The position numbers and the translations under genes are program-made. Below are positions 25,420 to 33,019 of a stretch of 64,000 nt of DNA, one piece after another (within the stretch, counting starts at the first letter, position 1; each line of letters begins with the position of its first letter). The stretch is taken from contig NZ_CP044011.1 of NCBI RefSeq assembly GCF_016864555.1, positions 3,243,501 through 3,307,500 on the forward strand. The letters are read 5' to 3'. The stretch is from Sinorhizobium sp. BG8 (GTDB taxonomy: Bacteria > Pseudomonadota > Alphaproteobacteria > Rhizobiales > Rhizobiaceae). Under the pieces are notes generated by a model, which worked only from the letters and a program-made list of their open reading frames with translations, had not been told where the DNA came from and searched no databases.

Positions 25420-26514
25420 CTAGATGCGTTCCTCGGTCTTAGCGTCAAACAACGAGGCAAGCCCCATGTCGAAACTGAGCCGCACTGCAGTACCCGGCTG
25501 GAACCGGCGCGAACCCGCGATGCGCACGGACATGGTGTGCCCCGCATGCTTCAGCCACAGCAGGTTGTCGGCGCCCATCGGTTCTTCGATGTCCACCACC
25601 GCGACATGCTCCAGGTCCGCACCCTCGTTGACCCTGACGTGTTCGGGACGAACGCCGAGGACGACCTCGCGACCCGGCACCAGAGGCGCGCCCGATCGAT
25701 ACCCATCGAGCGGAAAGGACACGCCGTGGGTGACGAATTCCGGCTTGCCGTCAGCGCCAGCGACAAGCTCGCCGCGCAGGAAGTTCATCGACGGCGAGCC
25801 GATGAAGCCCGCGACGAAGAGATTCCTGGGCGCGTTGTAGATCGTGTTCGGATCGGCGAGCTGCTGGATGACGCCGCTCTTCATGATCGCGATGCGGTCT
25901 GCAAGCGTCAGCGCCTCGATCTGGTCGTGCGTCACGTAGATCATCGTGTTCTTGAGCGACTGGTGGAGACGCTTGATCTCCACGCGCAGCTCGGATCTGA
26001 GCTTCGCATCGAGGTTCGAGAGAGGCTCGTCGAAGAGGAAGACGTCGACGTCGCGCACGAGCGCCCGCCCGATCGCCACGCGCTGGCGCTGTCCGCCGGA
26101 AAGTTCCGAGGGCTTGCGCTTCAGGAGCGGCTGGATCTGCAGGATCTCGGCGGCACGCGCCACGCGTTTGTCGATCTCGGCTTGCGGCACCTTGGCCACG
26201 TGTAGGCCGAAGGAAAGGTTCTTTTCCACGGTCATCTGCGGATAGAGCGCATAGGACTGAAACACCATCCCGATGCCCCGGTCCTTCGGCTCCTCCCAGG
26301 TGACGTTCTTGCCGTTGATGAAGATCTGTCCGTCGGTGACGTCGAGAAGCCCCGCAATGCAGTTGAGCAGCGTAGACTTCCCACAACCGGACGAGCCGAG
26401 CAGCACCAGGAACTCGCCATCGCCGATATCGAGGTTCAGCTGGTCGAGCACCGTCACGGCGCCGAAGCTGAGTGTGAGGTCTTTGACGGATACGCTTGTC
26501 GATGCAGTGTTCAT
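25420..26514 (-). CDS. CUT1 sugar ABC transporter ATPase (MalK/UgpC type)
   Basis: 364 residues. Walker A LGSSGCGKST, signature LSGGQRQRVAIGRALV, Walker B VFLFDEPLSNLD and H-loop YVTHDQIE are intact. The C-terminal 120 residues form the TOBE/regulatory domain of MalK-type ATPases. The gene starts three bases from the end of the permease gene, so they share a transcript. Confidence 0.94.
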   Translation of the reverse strand: MNTASTSVSVKDLTLSFGAVTVLDQLNLDIGDGEFLVLLGSSGCGKSTLLNCIAGLLDVTDGQIFINGKNVTWEEPKDRGIGMVFQSYALYPQMTVEKNLSFGLHVAKVPQAEIDKRVARAAEILQIQPLLKRKPSELSGGQRQRVAIGRALVRDVDVFLFDEPLSNLDAKLRSELRVEIKRLHQSLKNTMIYVTHDQIEALTLADRIAIMKSGVIQQLADPNTIYNAPRNLFVAGFIGSPSMNFLRGELVAGADGKPEFVTHGVSFPLDGYRSGAPLVPGREVVLGVRPEHVRVNEGADLEHVAVVDIEEPMGADNLLWLKHAGHTMSVRIAGSRRFQPGTAVRLSFDMGLASLFDAKTEERI

Positions 26515-26516
26515 GC

Positions 26517-27407
26517 TTATCCCTTCACCGCGCCGGCGGCGATGCCGCGCACGAAATATTTCCCGGAGAAGAAGTAGATGGCGAGCGGCACGGCCCCGGT
26601 CAGGATGGTTGCCGCCATGTTCACGTTGTATTCCTTCACGCCCTGCGTCGCGTTGACGATGTTGTTGAGCTGGACGGTCATCGGGAAGTTCTGCGTACCG
26701 GCGAAGATCACGCCGAAGAGGAAGTCGTTCCAGATGCCGGTCACCTGAAGGATCACGGCCACGACCATGATCGGGACGGACATCGGCAGCATGATGCGGA
26801 AGAAGATCTGCCAGAAACCCGCCCCGTCTACGCGCGCCGCCTTGAAAAGCTCCTGCGGGAGCGAGGCAAAGTAGTTGCGGAAGACCAGCGTCAGGATCGG
26901 CATGCCGAAGATGGTGTGGATGATGATGATGCCGGTCAGCGTGCCGAAGACGCCAGCCTCGCGGGCGAGGATCACCAGCGGGTAGAGCATTACCTGGTAG
27001 GGAATGAACGAGCCGAAGATCAGGATCGTGAAGAACACGTTCGCGCCCTTGAAGCGCCAGTAGGACAGCGCATAACCGTTGATCGAGGCGATCAGGATGG
27101 AAACGATGACGCTCGGAACGGTGATCTTCACGGAATTGAGGAAGCCGACCTTCAGCCCTTCACAATAGAGGCCCGTGCAGGCGGAATCCCATGCCTTGAC
27201 CCAGGGTTCGAAGGTGATCTCCACGGGTGGCGAGAAGATGTTTCCGAGGCGGATTTCGGGCATGCCCTTCAGCGACGTAATCACCATCACGTACAAGGGA
27301 AGCAGATAGTAGATGGCAGCGAATGCGAGCACCCCGTAGATCATGATCCGGGTCGGATCGAGGAGGCGCTTCGGACGGCTGCCGGACGGTTCGACGACGG
27401 TGGCCAT
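26517..27407 (-). CDS. CUT1 sugar ABC transporter permease (MalG type)
   Basis: 296 residues with six membrane spans. The EAA loop that docks on the ATPase is ELFKAARVDGAGFWQIFFRI. It starts 9 bases after the stop of the other permease. Ends at GAVKG, typical of this family. Confidence 0.93.
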   Translation of the reverse strand: MATVVEPSGSRPKRLLDPTRIMIYGVLAFAAIYYLLPLYVMVITSLKGMPEIRLGNIFSPPVEITFEPWVKAWDSACTGLYCEGLKVGFLNSVKITVPSVIVSILIASINGYALSYWRFKGANVFFTILIFGSFIPYQVMLYPLVILAREAGVFGTLTGIIIIHTIFGMPILTLVFRNYFASLPQELFKAARVDGAGFWQIFFRIMLPMSVPIMVVAVILQVTGIWNDFLFGVIFAGTQNFPMTVQLNNIVNATQGVKEYNVNMAATILTGAVPLAIYFFSGKYFVRGIAAGAVKG

Positions 27408-27416
27408 GTTTCCCCC

Positions 27417-28310
27417 TCAAGCCTTCTTCTTCGGACCATATTCGTAATACATCCACGGAATGAGGATGATGAACACGGTGACGAGCATGATGGTTGATGC
27501 GGCTAGGCCCTGGCCGATATTGCCGCGTGCGAACATGAAGTCGTAAACGTACTTGGCCGGCACCTCGGACGAGATTCCAGGCCCGCCATTGGTGAGCGCC
27601 ACGACGAGGTCATAGAGACGGACGATGCCCGCAGCGACGATGACGAGCGACGTGATGAAGGTCGGCCGCATCATCGGGATCACGACGAATACGTAGGTCC
27701 GCCACTTCGGTATGCCGTCGACGCGGGATGCCTTCCAGATATCCTCGTCGATCGTTCTCAAACCCGCCAGCATCAAGGCCATGACAAAGCCGGTCCCCTG
27801 CCAGACGCCGGCGATGAGAAGCGCATACATAACGGTGTTGCGGTTTGCGATGATGTCGAAGGTGAAGCCTTCCCAGCCAAGGTCGCGCACCGCCTGCTGC
27901 AGGCCAAACGTCGGGTTGAGGATCCACTGCCAGACAACGCCCGTGACGATGAAGGAAAGCGCGAACGGATAGAGATAGATGGTGCGGAACGTGTTCTCGA
28001 ACCGGATCTTCTGGTCCATGAAACAGGCGAGAATGAACCCGACCGTGAACGAGAACAGCAGGCAGAACACGGCGTAGAAAGCGATGTTCTCCAGGGATAT
28101 GATCCACCGCGACGTGCGAAAGAGGCGCCTGTACTGGTCAAGGCCGACGAAGTCGTTGATGGGCAGCGCCCTCGACGACGTGAACGAATAGTAGACTGTC
28201 CAGAGCGAGCAGCCGACGAAGACGACAAGGGTCGTCAGGATCATGGGGATTGCCGCTATCTTGGCGCTGGCATTGCGCGTCAAGGACGACGGTTTTCGCG
28301 CAACCGACAT
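27417..28310 (-). CDS. CUT1 sugar ABC transporter permease (MalF type)
   Basis: 297 residues with six membrane spans and the EAA-like loop DIWKASRVDGIPKWRTYVFV. It pairs with the MalG-type subunit to form the channel. Two stem-loops in the preceding 133-base gap (28357-28430) probably set its expression below that of the binding protein. Confidence 0.93.
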   Translation of the reverse strand: MSVARKPSSLTRNASAKIAAIPMILTTLVVFVGCSLWTVYYSFTSSRALPINDFVGLDQYRRLFRTSRWIISLENIAFYAVFCLLFSFTVGFILACFMDQKIRFENTFRTIYLYPFALSFIVTGVVWQWILNPTFGLQQAVRDLGWEGFTFDIIANRNTVMYALLIAGVWQGTGFVMALMLAGLRTIDEDIWKASRVDGIPKWRTYVFVVIPMMRPTFITSLVIVAAGIVRLYDLVVALTNGGPGISSEVPAKYVYDFMFARGNIGQGLAASTIMLVTVFIILIPWMYYEYGPKKKA

Positions 28311-28356
28311 GGTTCCTCCTCAAAATCAAAGCTTCGCGGGCGCACGCACCCGCACC

Positions 28357-28430
28357 GTCCCTGCAAGGCCCAGGGCCGCCGCAGGGACCGCGTGGAGCTT
28401 CACTGTGCCCGCCCGCCGGCGGACACAGTG
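28357..28430. promoter_or_regulatory. Tandem hairpins between the binding-protein and permease genes
   Basis: Hairpin A: GTCCCTGC (28357-28364) with GCAGGGAC (28381-28388), with an inner GGCC/GGCC stem. Hairpin B: CACTGTG (28401-28407) with CACAGTG (28424-28430), with an inner CCGCC/GGCGG stem. They lie just after the stop of the binding-protein gene, the position where REP-like hairpins protect the 5' part of malE-malF-type transcripts. Confidence 0.6.
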
Positions 28431-28443
28431 CGAAGCATGCGAG

Positions 28444-29688
28444 CTAGTTCGCGGCCTCGATGATTTCGACGAAGCGTTCCTGGCCTTCCTCGACGGACAT
28501 GTCGGGATTGTTGAAGAACTCGACCCACAGATCCTCGAGCTGCCCCTGGGTATCGGAGGAGAATGCCTGTTCCGTGGCCGGCAGGATATTGGCCGGGTCG
28601 TCCAGGATCTTGATACCCTTCTGCATGCAGGCGTTCGCGGCCGACATGTCGATATCGCCGCGGATCGGCAGGGAGCCCTTCTTCAGATTGAAGGCAACCT
28701 GCAGGTCCTTGGAGACAAGCAGAGAGGCCATCTTCAGCTGCGCATCCACCACGTCCGGATTGTCATCCTTCGGCCGGGGGAAATAGAAGGCATCGCCACC
28801 GGTATCAAGCACCGGGTTGAGGCCGAGGCCGGGAAGGCAATCATATTCCTTGCCCGCCGTCTGGCCCGCCACCTGGAACTCGCCCTGCGCCCAGTCGCCC
28901 ATGATCTGTGCGCCGGCCTTGCCGGTGATCACCATGTTGGCCGCGTCGTTCCACGAACGCCCGACGGTGCCGTCGTCGACGAAGTTACGCGCCGCCGCCA
29001 TGGCGTCGAACACCTTCTTCATCTGTGGCCCGGCGGCCGCCTCGGCGTCCTTGTCTACATTGATCTTCTTGTAGAAATCGGCGTCGTTCAGCGCAACGAG
29101 GAACACGTTCGCCATACCGAGGAGCTGCCAGGGTTCGCCGCCCACAGCAAGCGGGATCACGCCCTTTTCCTTCAGCTTCGGCGCCTCTTCGACGAACTCG
29201 TTCCAGTTCGAGGGAACCTTGAGCCCATTACTCTCGTAGACACCGCGGTTCAGCCACATCCACTGGAACGAGTGGATGTTCACCGGAACGCAATAAATCT
29301 TGCCTTCATAGGTGCAGGCATCAAGAAGCTTGGCCGGCCGGATGAAATCCTTCCACCCTTCCTTTTCGGCAATTGCGGTCAGGTCGGTCATCAGCCCGGC
29401 CTTCACCAGGTCCTCCGCGTCGCGACCTGTATTGAGCTGGGTTGCGCCCATCGGATTGCCGCCGGTGATGCGGCTGATGATGATCGGTCGCGCATTGCTG
29501 CCGCCGGCGATCGCACCATCCACCCAGTTGATGCCCGCCGCGTTAACGGCATCGGCCATCACCTTCACCGCAGCGGCCTCACCGCCCGACGTCCACCAAT
29601 GGGTGACCTCCAGATCGACTGCGTGAGCAGCACTGAACGGAAGCGCCACGGTTGCGGCCAACGCGGCCACCAGATTACGGAATTTCAT
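28444..29688 (-). CDS. Extracellular sugar-binding protein of CUT1 family
   Basis: 414 residues with a signal peptide (LVAALAATVALPFSAAHA) and a GGAGGA ribosome site upstream. Mature sequence starts VDLEVTHWWTSGGEAAAVKV, a start shared with the glucose/mannose-binding GtsA/GltB-like group; other markers are WKDFIRPAKLLDA, WMWLNRGVYES and QIMGDWAQGEF. A mannose- or gluco/mannoside-type ligand fits the enzymes of the operon. It is the first gene of the transcript. Confidence 0.92.
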   Translation of the reverse strand: MKFRNLVAALAATVALPFSAAHAVDLEVTHWWTSGGEAAAVKVMADAVNAAGINWVDGAIAGGSNARPIIISRITGGNPMGATQLNTGRDAEDLVKAGLMTDLTAIAEKEGWKDFIRPAKLLDACTYEGKIYCVPVNIHSFQWMWLNRGVYESNGLKVPSNWNEFVEEAPKLKEKGVIPLAVGGEPWQLLGMANVFLVALNDADFYKKINVDKDAEAAAGPQMKKVFDAMAAARNFVDDGTVGRSWNDAANMVITGKAGAQIMGDWAQGEFQVAGQTAGKEYDCLPGLGLNPVLDTGGDAFYFPRPKDDNPDVVDAQLKMASLLVSKDLQVAFNLKKGSLPIRGDIDMSAANACMQKGIKILDDPANILPATEQAFSSDTQGQLEDLWVEFFNNPDMSVEEGQERFVEIIEAAN

Positions 29689-29704
29689 GAGTCTCCTCCC
29701 TCAC

Positions 29705-29716
29705 TGAAACGTTGCA
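29705..29716. promoter_or_regulatory. LacI-family operator-like site 1
   Basis: TGAAACGTTGCA, with the central AACGTT palindrome and flanks that pair imperfectly (TGA/TGCA). LacI-family operators are short palindromes with a central CG. It lies 17 bases upstream of the binding-protein ATG, where binding would block transcription or initiation. Confidence 0.55.
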
Positions 29717-29844
29717 GGCGAAACTTAGAGCAAAGGTTTTGAACACGCAACCGCCCACACAAAAATTCTCCCCAGCCACCTGCAAGTCACGGAAATTGCA
29801 TTAAAAACAGGCTGTTTCGGCTGGAATATTTGGCAGAATTCGAC

Positions 29845-29856
29845 AGAGACGTTTCA
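29845..29856. promoter_or_regulatory. LacI-family operator-like site 2
   Basis: AGAGACGTTTCA; its reverse complement TGAAACGTCTCT shares the half site TGAAACGT with site 1. The spacing of 140 bases between centres would suit looping by a tetrameric or dimer-pair repressor. Confidence 0.55.
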
Positions 29857-30196
29857 AGCGCATCGGTATAACATCCTGTTTTATATATTATTTTTCTTCA
29901 TGAGAAAAATTCCACACGGAAAACGCTCGAAAACTGCACAAAATCCTCCACGATCCGCCGGAAACTCACTCCGGCAAGCTTTTCCAGGTGGCAGGCGAGA
30001 ATTCGCTCGACAAATGACCTGTATCGTTACAGATTTTCACCTCCATGTGCGGGGGGAGTAGCGGCCGGACGCAGAGCATGTATAACCGGCAGCAAAGCGG
30101 AGAGGTTCAGGCGGGGATGGAAAGCAGCGGAAGAGAGGGGCGCGCCGGGGGCCTCCCGCAAACAATGAGCGGCCGACGCTGAAAACGATTGCCTTC

Positions 30197-31192
30197 ATGA
30201 CAGGCCTCGGCATCACGACCGTATCGCGCGCCCTGAAGGATGCACCGGACATCAGCGCCGAAACGAAGGAACGGGTGCGGCTGGTTGCCCGCCAGATCGG
30301 ATACCAGCCCAACCGGGCCGGCGTTCGCCTCAGAACGGGCAAGACCAACGTCATCAGCCTCATCCTCAGCCTCGAAGAGGAGATCATGGGGCTCACGAGC
30401 CCGATCGTGGTCGGTATTTCGGAGGTTCTCGCCTCGACCCAGTACCACCTCGTCGTGACGCCCTACCGCGCCTCGGGCAATCCGCTGGACCCAGTCCGCT
30501 ATGTCCTGGAGACGGGTGCAGCAGACGGCGTCATCATCTCGCGCACGGAACCCAAGGACCCGCGCGTAGCGCTGATGATGGAGCGAAACTTTCCCTTCGT
30601 GACCCATGGCCGCACGGAGATGGGCTTCACCCACCCGTATCATGACTTCGACAATGAACGGTTCGCCTATGAGGCAGTCCGACGGCTGACGGAAAAAGGC
30701 CGCAGGCGGCTCATGCTTCTACAGCCGCCGCCTTACCTCACCTTCCACAGGCACATGCGGTCTGGTTTCGAGAAGGGATTGCGCGACTTTGGGGCAACGG
30801 CGGTTCCGTTCGGCCAGGTCGACCTCGATTCCAGCCTGCAACAGATCCGGGACGCCTGCGAGGAAGTGATGCGCCAGCCGAACCCGCCGGACGGGATCGT
30901 CTCGGGCAGCGGTTCCGGCGCGGTTGCACTTGTGGCCGCCGTCGAGGCAACAGGTCGTAAGCTTGCAGTCGACCTGGACGTTGCCGCGAAGGAGCCGAGC
31001 AGCTTCCTGCAATGGCTGCGCCCCGAGATCATGACCATGCGTGAGGATATAAGGCTGGCGGGACGCGAGCTTGCAAAGGCCGTGCTCTCCCGGATCGAGG
31101 GCGTGCCCGCGTCCGAACTTCGCACCCTGAGCTATCCGATCACCACTGGCGAAGCCGCCGGCACGGTGGGTCTCACGCAAGTCGAGACGTGA
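30197..31192 (+). CDS. LacI-family transcriptional regulator, start uncertain
   Basis: Normally a helix-turn-helix plus sugar-binding domain. From ATG 30197 (MTGLGITTVSRALKDAP) 331 residues are encoded, but this drops the first DNA-binding helix. The in-frame codons 30170-30196 read RPTLKTIAF, the expected beginning of a LacI helix 1, yet no ATG, GTG or TTG occurs in frame between there and the stop at 30083. An ATG at 30165 (start of ATGAGCGG) is one base out of frame with this, so a single-base loss between 30165 and 30175 is likely. The periplasmic-binding-protein-like domain is complete. It is probably the repressor of the divergent glycoside operon. Confidence 0.85.
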   Translation: MTGLGITTVSRALKDAPDISAETKERVRLVARQIGYQPNRAGVRLRTGKTNVISLILSLEEEIMGLTSPIVVGISEVLASTQYHLVVTPYRASGNPLDPVRYVLETGAADGVIISRTEPKDPRVALMMERNFPFVTHGRTEMGFTHPYHDFDNERFAYEAVRRLTEKGRRRLMLLQPPPYLTFHRHMRSGFEKGLRDFGATAVPFGQVDLDSSLQQIRDACEEVMRQPNPPDGIVSGSGSGAVALVAAVEATGRKLAVDLDVAAKEPSSFLQWLRPEIMTMREDIRLAGRELAKAVLSRIEGVPASELRTLSYPITTGEAAGTVGLTQVET

Positions 31193-31196
31193 AAAA

Positions 31197-31217
31197 GGCC
31201 CGGCTGCGTGCCGGGCC
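31197..31217. terminator. Bidirectional terminator between lacI-type gene and gnd
   Basis: An eight-base perfect stem GGCCCGGC/GCCGGGCC with a five-base loop, flanked by AAAAA upstream, which is a T tract for minus-strand transcripts of gnd, and by a weaker CATTTTA downstream for the plus strand. Confidence 0.8.
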
Positions 31218-31253
31218 CTCGCATTTTATCCCAAACGTTTATGGGAAGCCGTA

Positions 31254-32684
31254 TCAACCGTTAAGGCCGCTTCCCCACGGACCATGGTGGCTGTCCTTGC
31301 CGTCCACGCGGTCGAAGCCGTGTGCACCGAAGAAATCGCGCTGGGCCTGGATGACGTTCGCCGTGCCGCGACCACGACGGTAGCTGTCGAAGTAGCCGAG
31401 CGCCGAGGCGAGAGCGGGAACGGGCAAACCACCGAGCACGGCCGCCGAGACGACGCGGCGAAGTGCCCCGTCGGTTTCCTTGACCATCGCGGCAAAGGCG
31501 GGCGTGACGATCAGGTTGGCGGAGTCCGGAGCCTTGGTGAAGGCGGTGGTGATTTCGTCCAGGAACTGCGAGCGGATGATGCAGCCTGCGCGCCAGATCT
31601 TGGCGATCGTCGGCATCGGCAGGTTCCAGCCGAATTCCTTTGATGCGGCGGACATCACAGCGAAGCCCTGCGCATAGGCGCCGATTTTCGAAGCGAGAAG
31701 CGCGCTCTCGAGGTCCTTGATGAAGGCCTGCTTGTCGGCGACCTTGAATTCACCGACTTCAGGAAGACCGAGGATCTTCTCCGCAGCTTCGCGCTCATCC
31801 TTCATGGACGAGATGCTTCGGGCAGCGACGGCAGCCTCGATGCCCGTGGCCGGAATACCCATGTTCTGGGCTTCGATGACCGACCACTTGCCGGTGCCCT
31901 TCTGGCCGGCCTTGTCGAGGATCATGTCCACGATCGGGTTGCCGGAGATGGGATCAGCAGCCTTCAGCACCTTTTCGGTGATTTCGATGAGGTAGGAATT
32001 GAGGCGTCCCTTGTTCCAGGTGCTGAAGACCTCGCCGATTTCGCCGGCGCTCATCTTCAGTCCGTCGCGCAGGATGCCGTAGATTTCCGCGATCATCTGC
32101 ATGTCGGCATACTCGATGCCGTTGTGGATCGTCTTGACGAAGTGGCCGGCACCGTTCTCGCCGAGCCAGTCGACGCAGGGAACGCCATCATACTTGGCAG
32201 CAATCGACGTCAGCACCTTCTCGACGCGCTTCCAGGACTCCTCGGTGCCGCCGACCATGATGGACGGACCATGGCGTGCGCCCTCCTCGCCGCCGGAAAC
32301 GCCCATGCCGATGAAGGTAAGGCCGCTGTCCTTCAACTGGTCGAAGCGGCGCATGGTGTCGCGGAAGTTTGCGTTGCCGGCATCGATCATGATGTCGTTC
32401 TTCTCGAGGTAGGGCTTGAGAAGCGCCATCTGCTGATCGACGGCATCGCCTGCCTTGATCATGATGATGATCGGGCGCGGCGGGCGGATGGCGGCGACGA
32501 ACTCCTCGATGGTTTCGCATGGAACCACCTGGTCCTTCAGCGCGCCCGCTTCCTCGTAGAACTCCTTGGTCCGTTCGACGGTGCGGTTGAACACCGCAAT
32601 CTTGTTGCCTTTTTCGGCAATGTTGAGCGCAAGATTCGATCCCATTACACCGAGACCGATCAGCCCGATTTCCGCCTGTGCCAC
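31254..32684 (-). CDS. gnd: 6-phosphogluconate dehydrogenase (decarboxylating)
   Basis: 476 residues. Oxidises 6-phosphogluconate to ribulose-5-phosphate and CO2 with NAD(P). Markers: dinucleotide loop IGLGVMGSNLALNIAEKG, FIGMGVSGGEEGARHGPS (substrate site), IHNGIEYADMQMIAE and the C-terminal QRDFFGAHGFDR. A bidirectional terminator follows. Position beside the glycoside locus is a shared carbohydrate theme but there is no shared operon. Confidence 0.97.
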   Translation of the reverse strand: MAQAEIGLIGLGVMGSNLALNIAEKGNKIAVFNRTVERTKEFYEEAGALKDQVVPCETIEEFVAAIRPPRPIIIMIKAGDAVDQQMALLKPYLEKNDIMIDAGNANFRDTMRRFDQLKDSGLTFIGMGVSGGEEGARHGPSIMVGGTEESWKRVEKVLTSIAAKYDGVPCVDWLGENGAGHFVKTIHNGIEYADMQMIAEIYGILRDGLKMSAGEIGEVFSTWNKGRLNSYLIEITEKVLKAADPISGNPIVDMILDKAGQKGTGKWSVIEAQNMGIPATGIEAAVAARSISSMKDEREAAEKILGLPEVGEFKVADKQAFIKDLESALLASKIGAYAQGFAVMSAASKEFGWNLPMPTIAKIWRAGCIIRSQFLDEITTAFTKAPDSANLIVTPAFAAMVKETDGALRRVVSAAVLGGLPVPALASALGYFDSYRRGRGTANVIQAQRDFFGAHGFDRVDGKDSHHGPWGSGLNG

Positions 32685-32821
32685 GTCTGTACCTCCGTAA
32701 GGAAAAGCGCAGACATCCGGTGGGAGATCCGGGGAAAATCGCTGCGCATAATATTGAACCTCTGCCGGGCGGTAGAGGGCCGCCCGACTCCGGCAGCCGG
32801 TGTTTTGGCACTCAAATCGAT

Positions 32822-33019
32822 TTACGACAAGTGATTGTTTGGCCGATCGGCCGTTTTCGGCGCCCCCTGTTGCGTGACGCCGTCATCGTCCTCCAGCACG
32901 CGCCAGGCCGCACCTTCGATGTCCTCGTACTGCCCGCTTCTGAGTGCCCACAGAAAGGCTGCAAGCCCTAGTCCGCCGAGGAAGAGTGCAATCGGGATGA
33001 GAAACACCAGCGTATTCAT
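32822..33019 (-). CDS. fixS: cbb3 oxidase maturation protein CcoS/FixS
   Basis: 65 residues with one N-terminal membrane span (LVFLIPIALFLGGLGLAAFLWAL) followed by the family motif SGQYEDIEGAAWRVL. Required for inserting cofactors into the cbb3 oxidase. It overlaps the end of fixI by four bases (ATGA), so it is the last gene of fixGHIS. Confidence 0.93.
   Translation of the reverse strand: MNTLVFLIPIALFLGGLGLAAFLWALRSGQYEDIEGAAWRVLEDDDGVTQQGAPKTADRPNNHLS

Larger units (their letters stand above)
29689..30169. other. Promoter region between the ABC operon and the lacI-type gene
   Basis: About 480 bases, AT-rich in the middle (29870-29930), which suits a divergent promoter region. It holds two matching 12-base operator-like sites (29705-29716 and 29845-29856). 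No other gene seen. Confidence 0.6.

Noticed and set aside
32766-32786. Seven-pair hairpin downstream of fixS
   Set aside because: No T tract on the fixS side and the position is not decisive; it may be a chance GC-rich stem.
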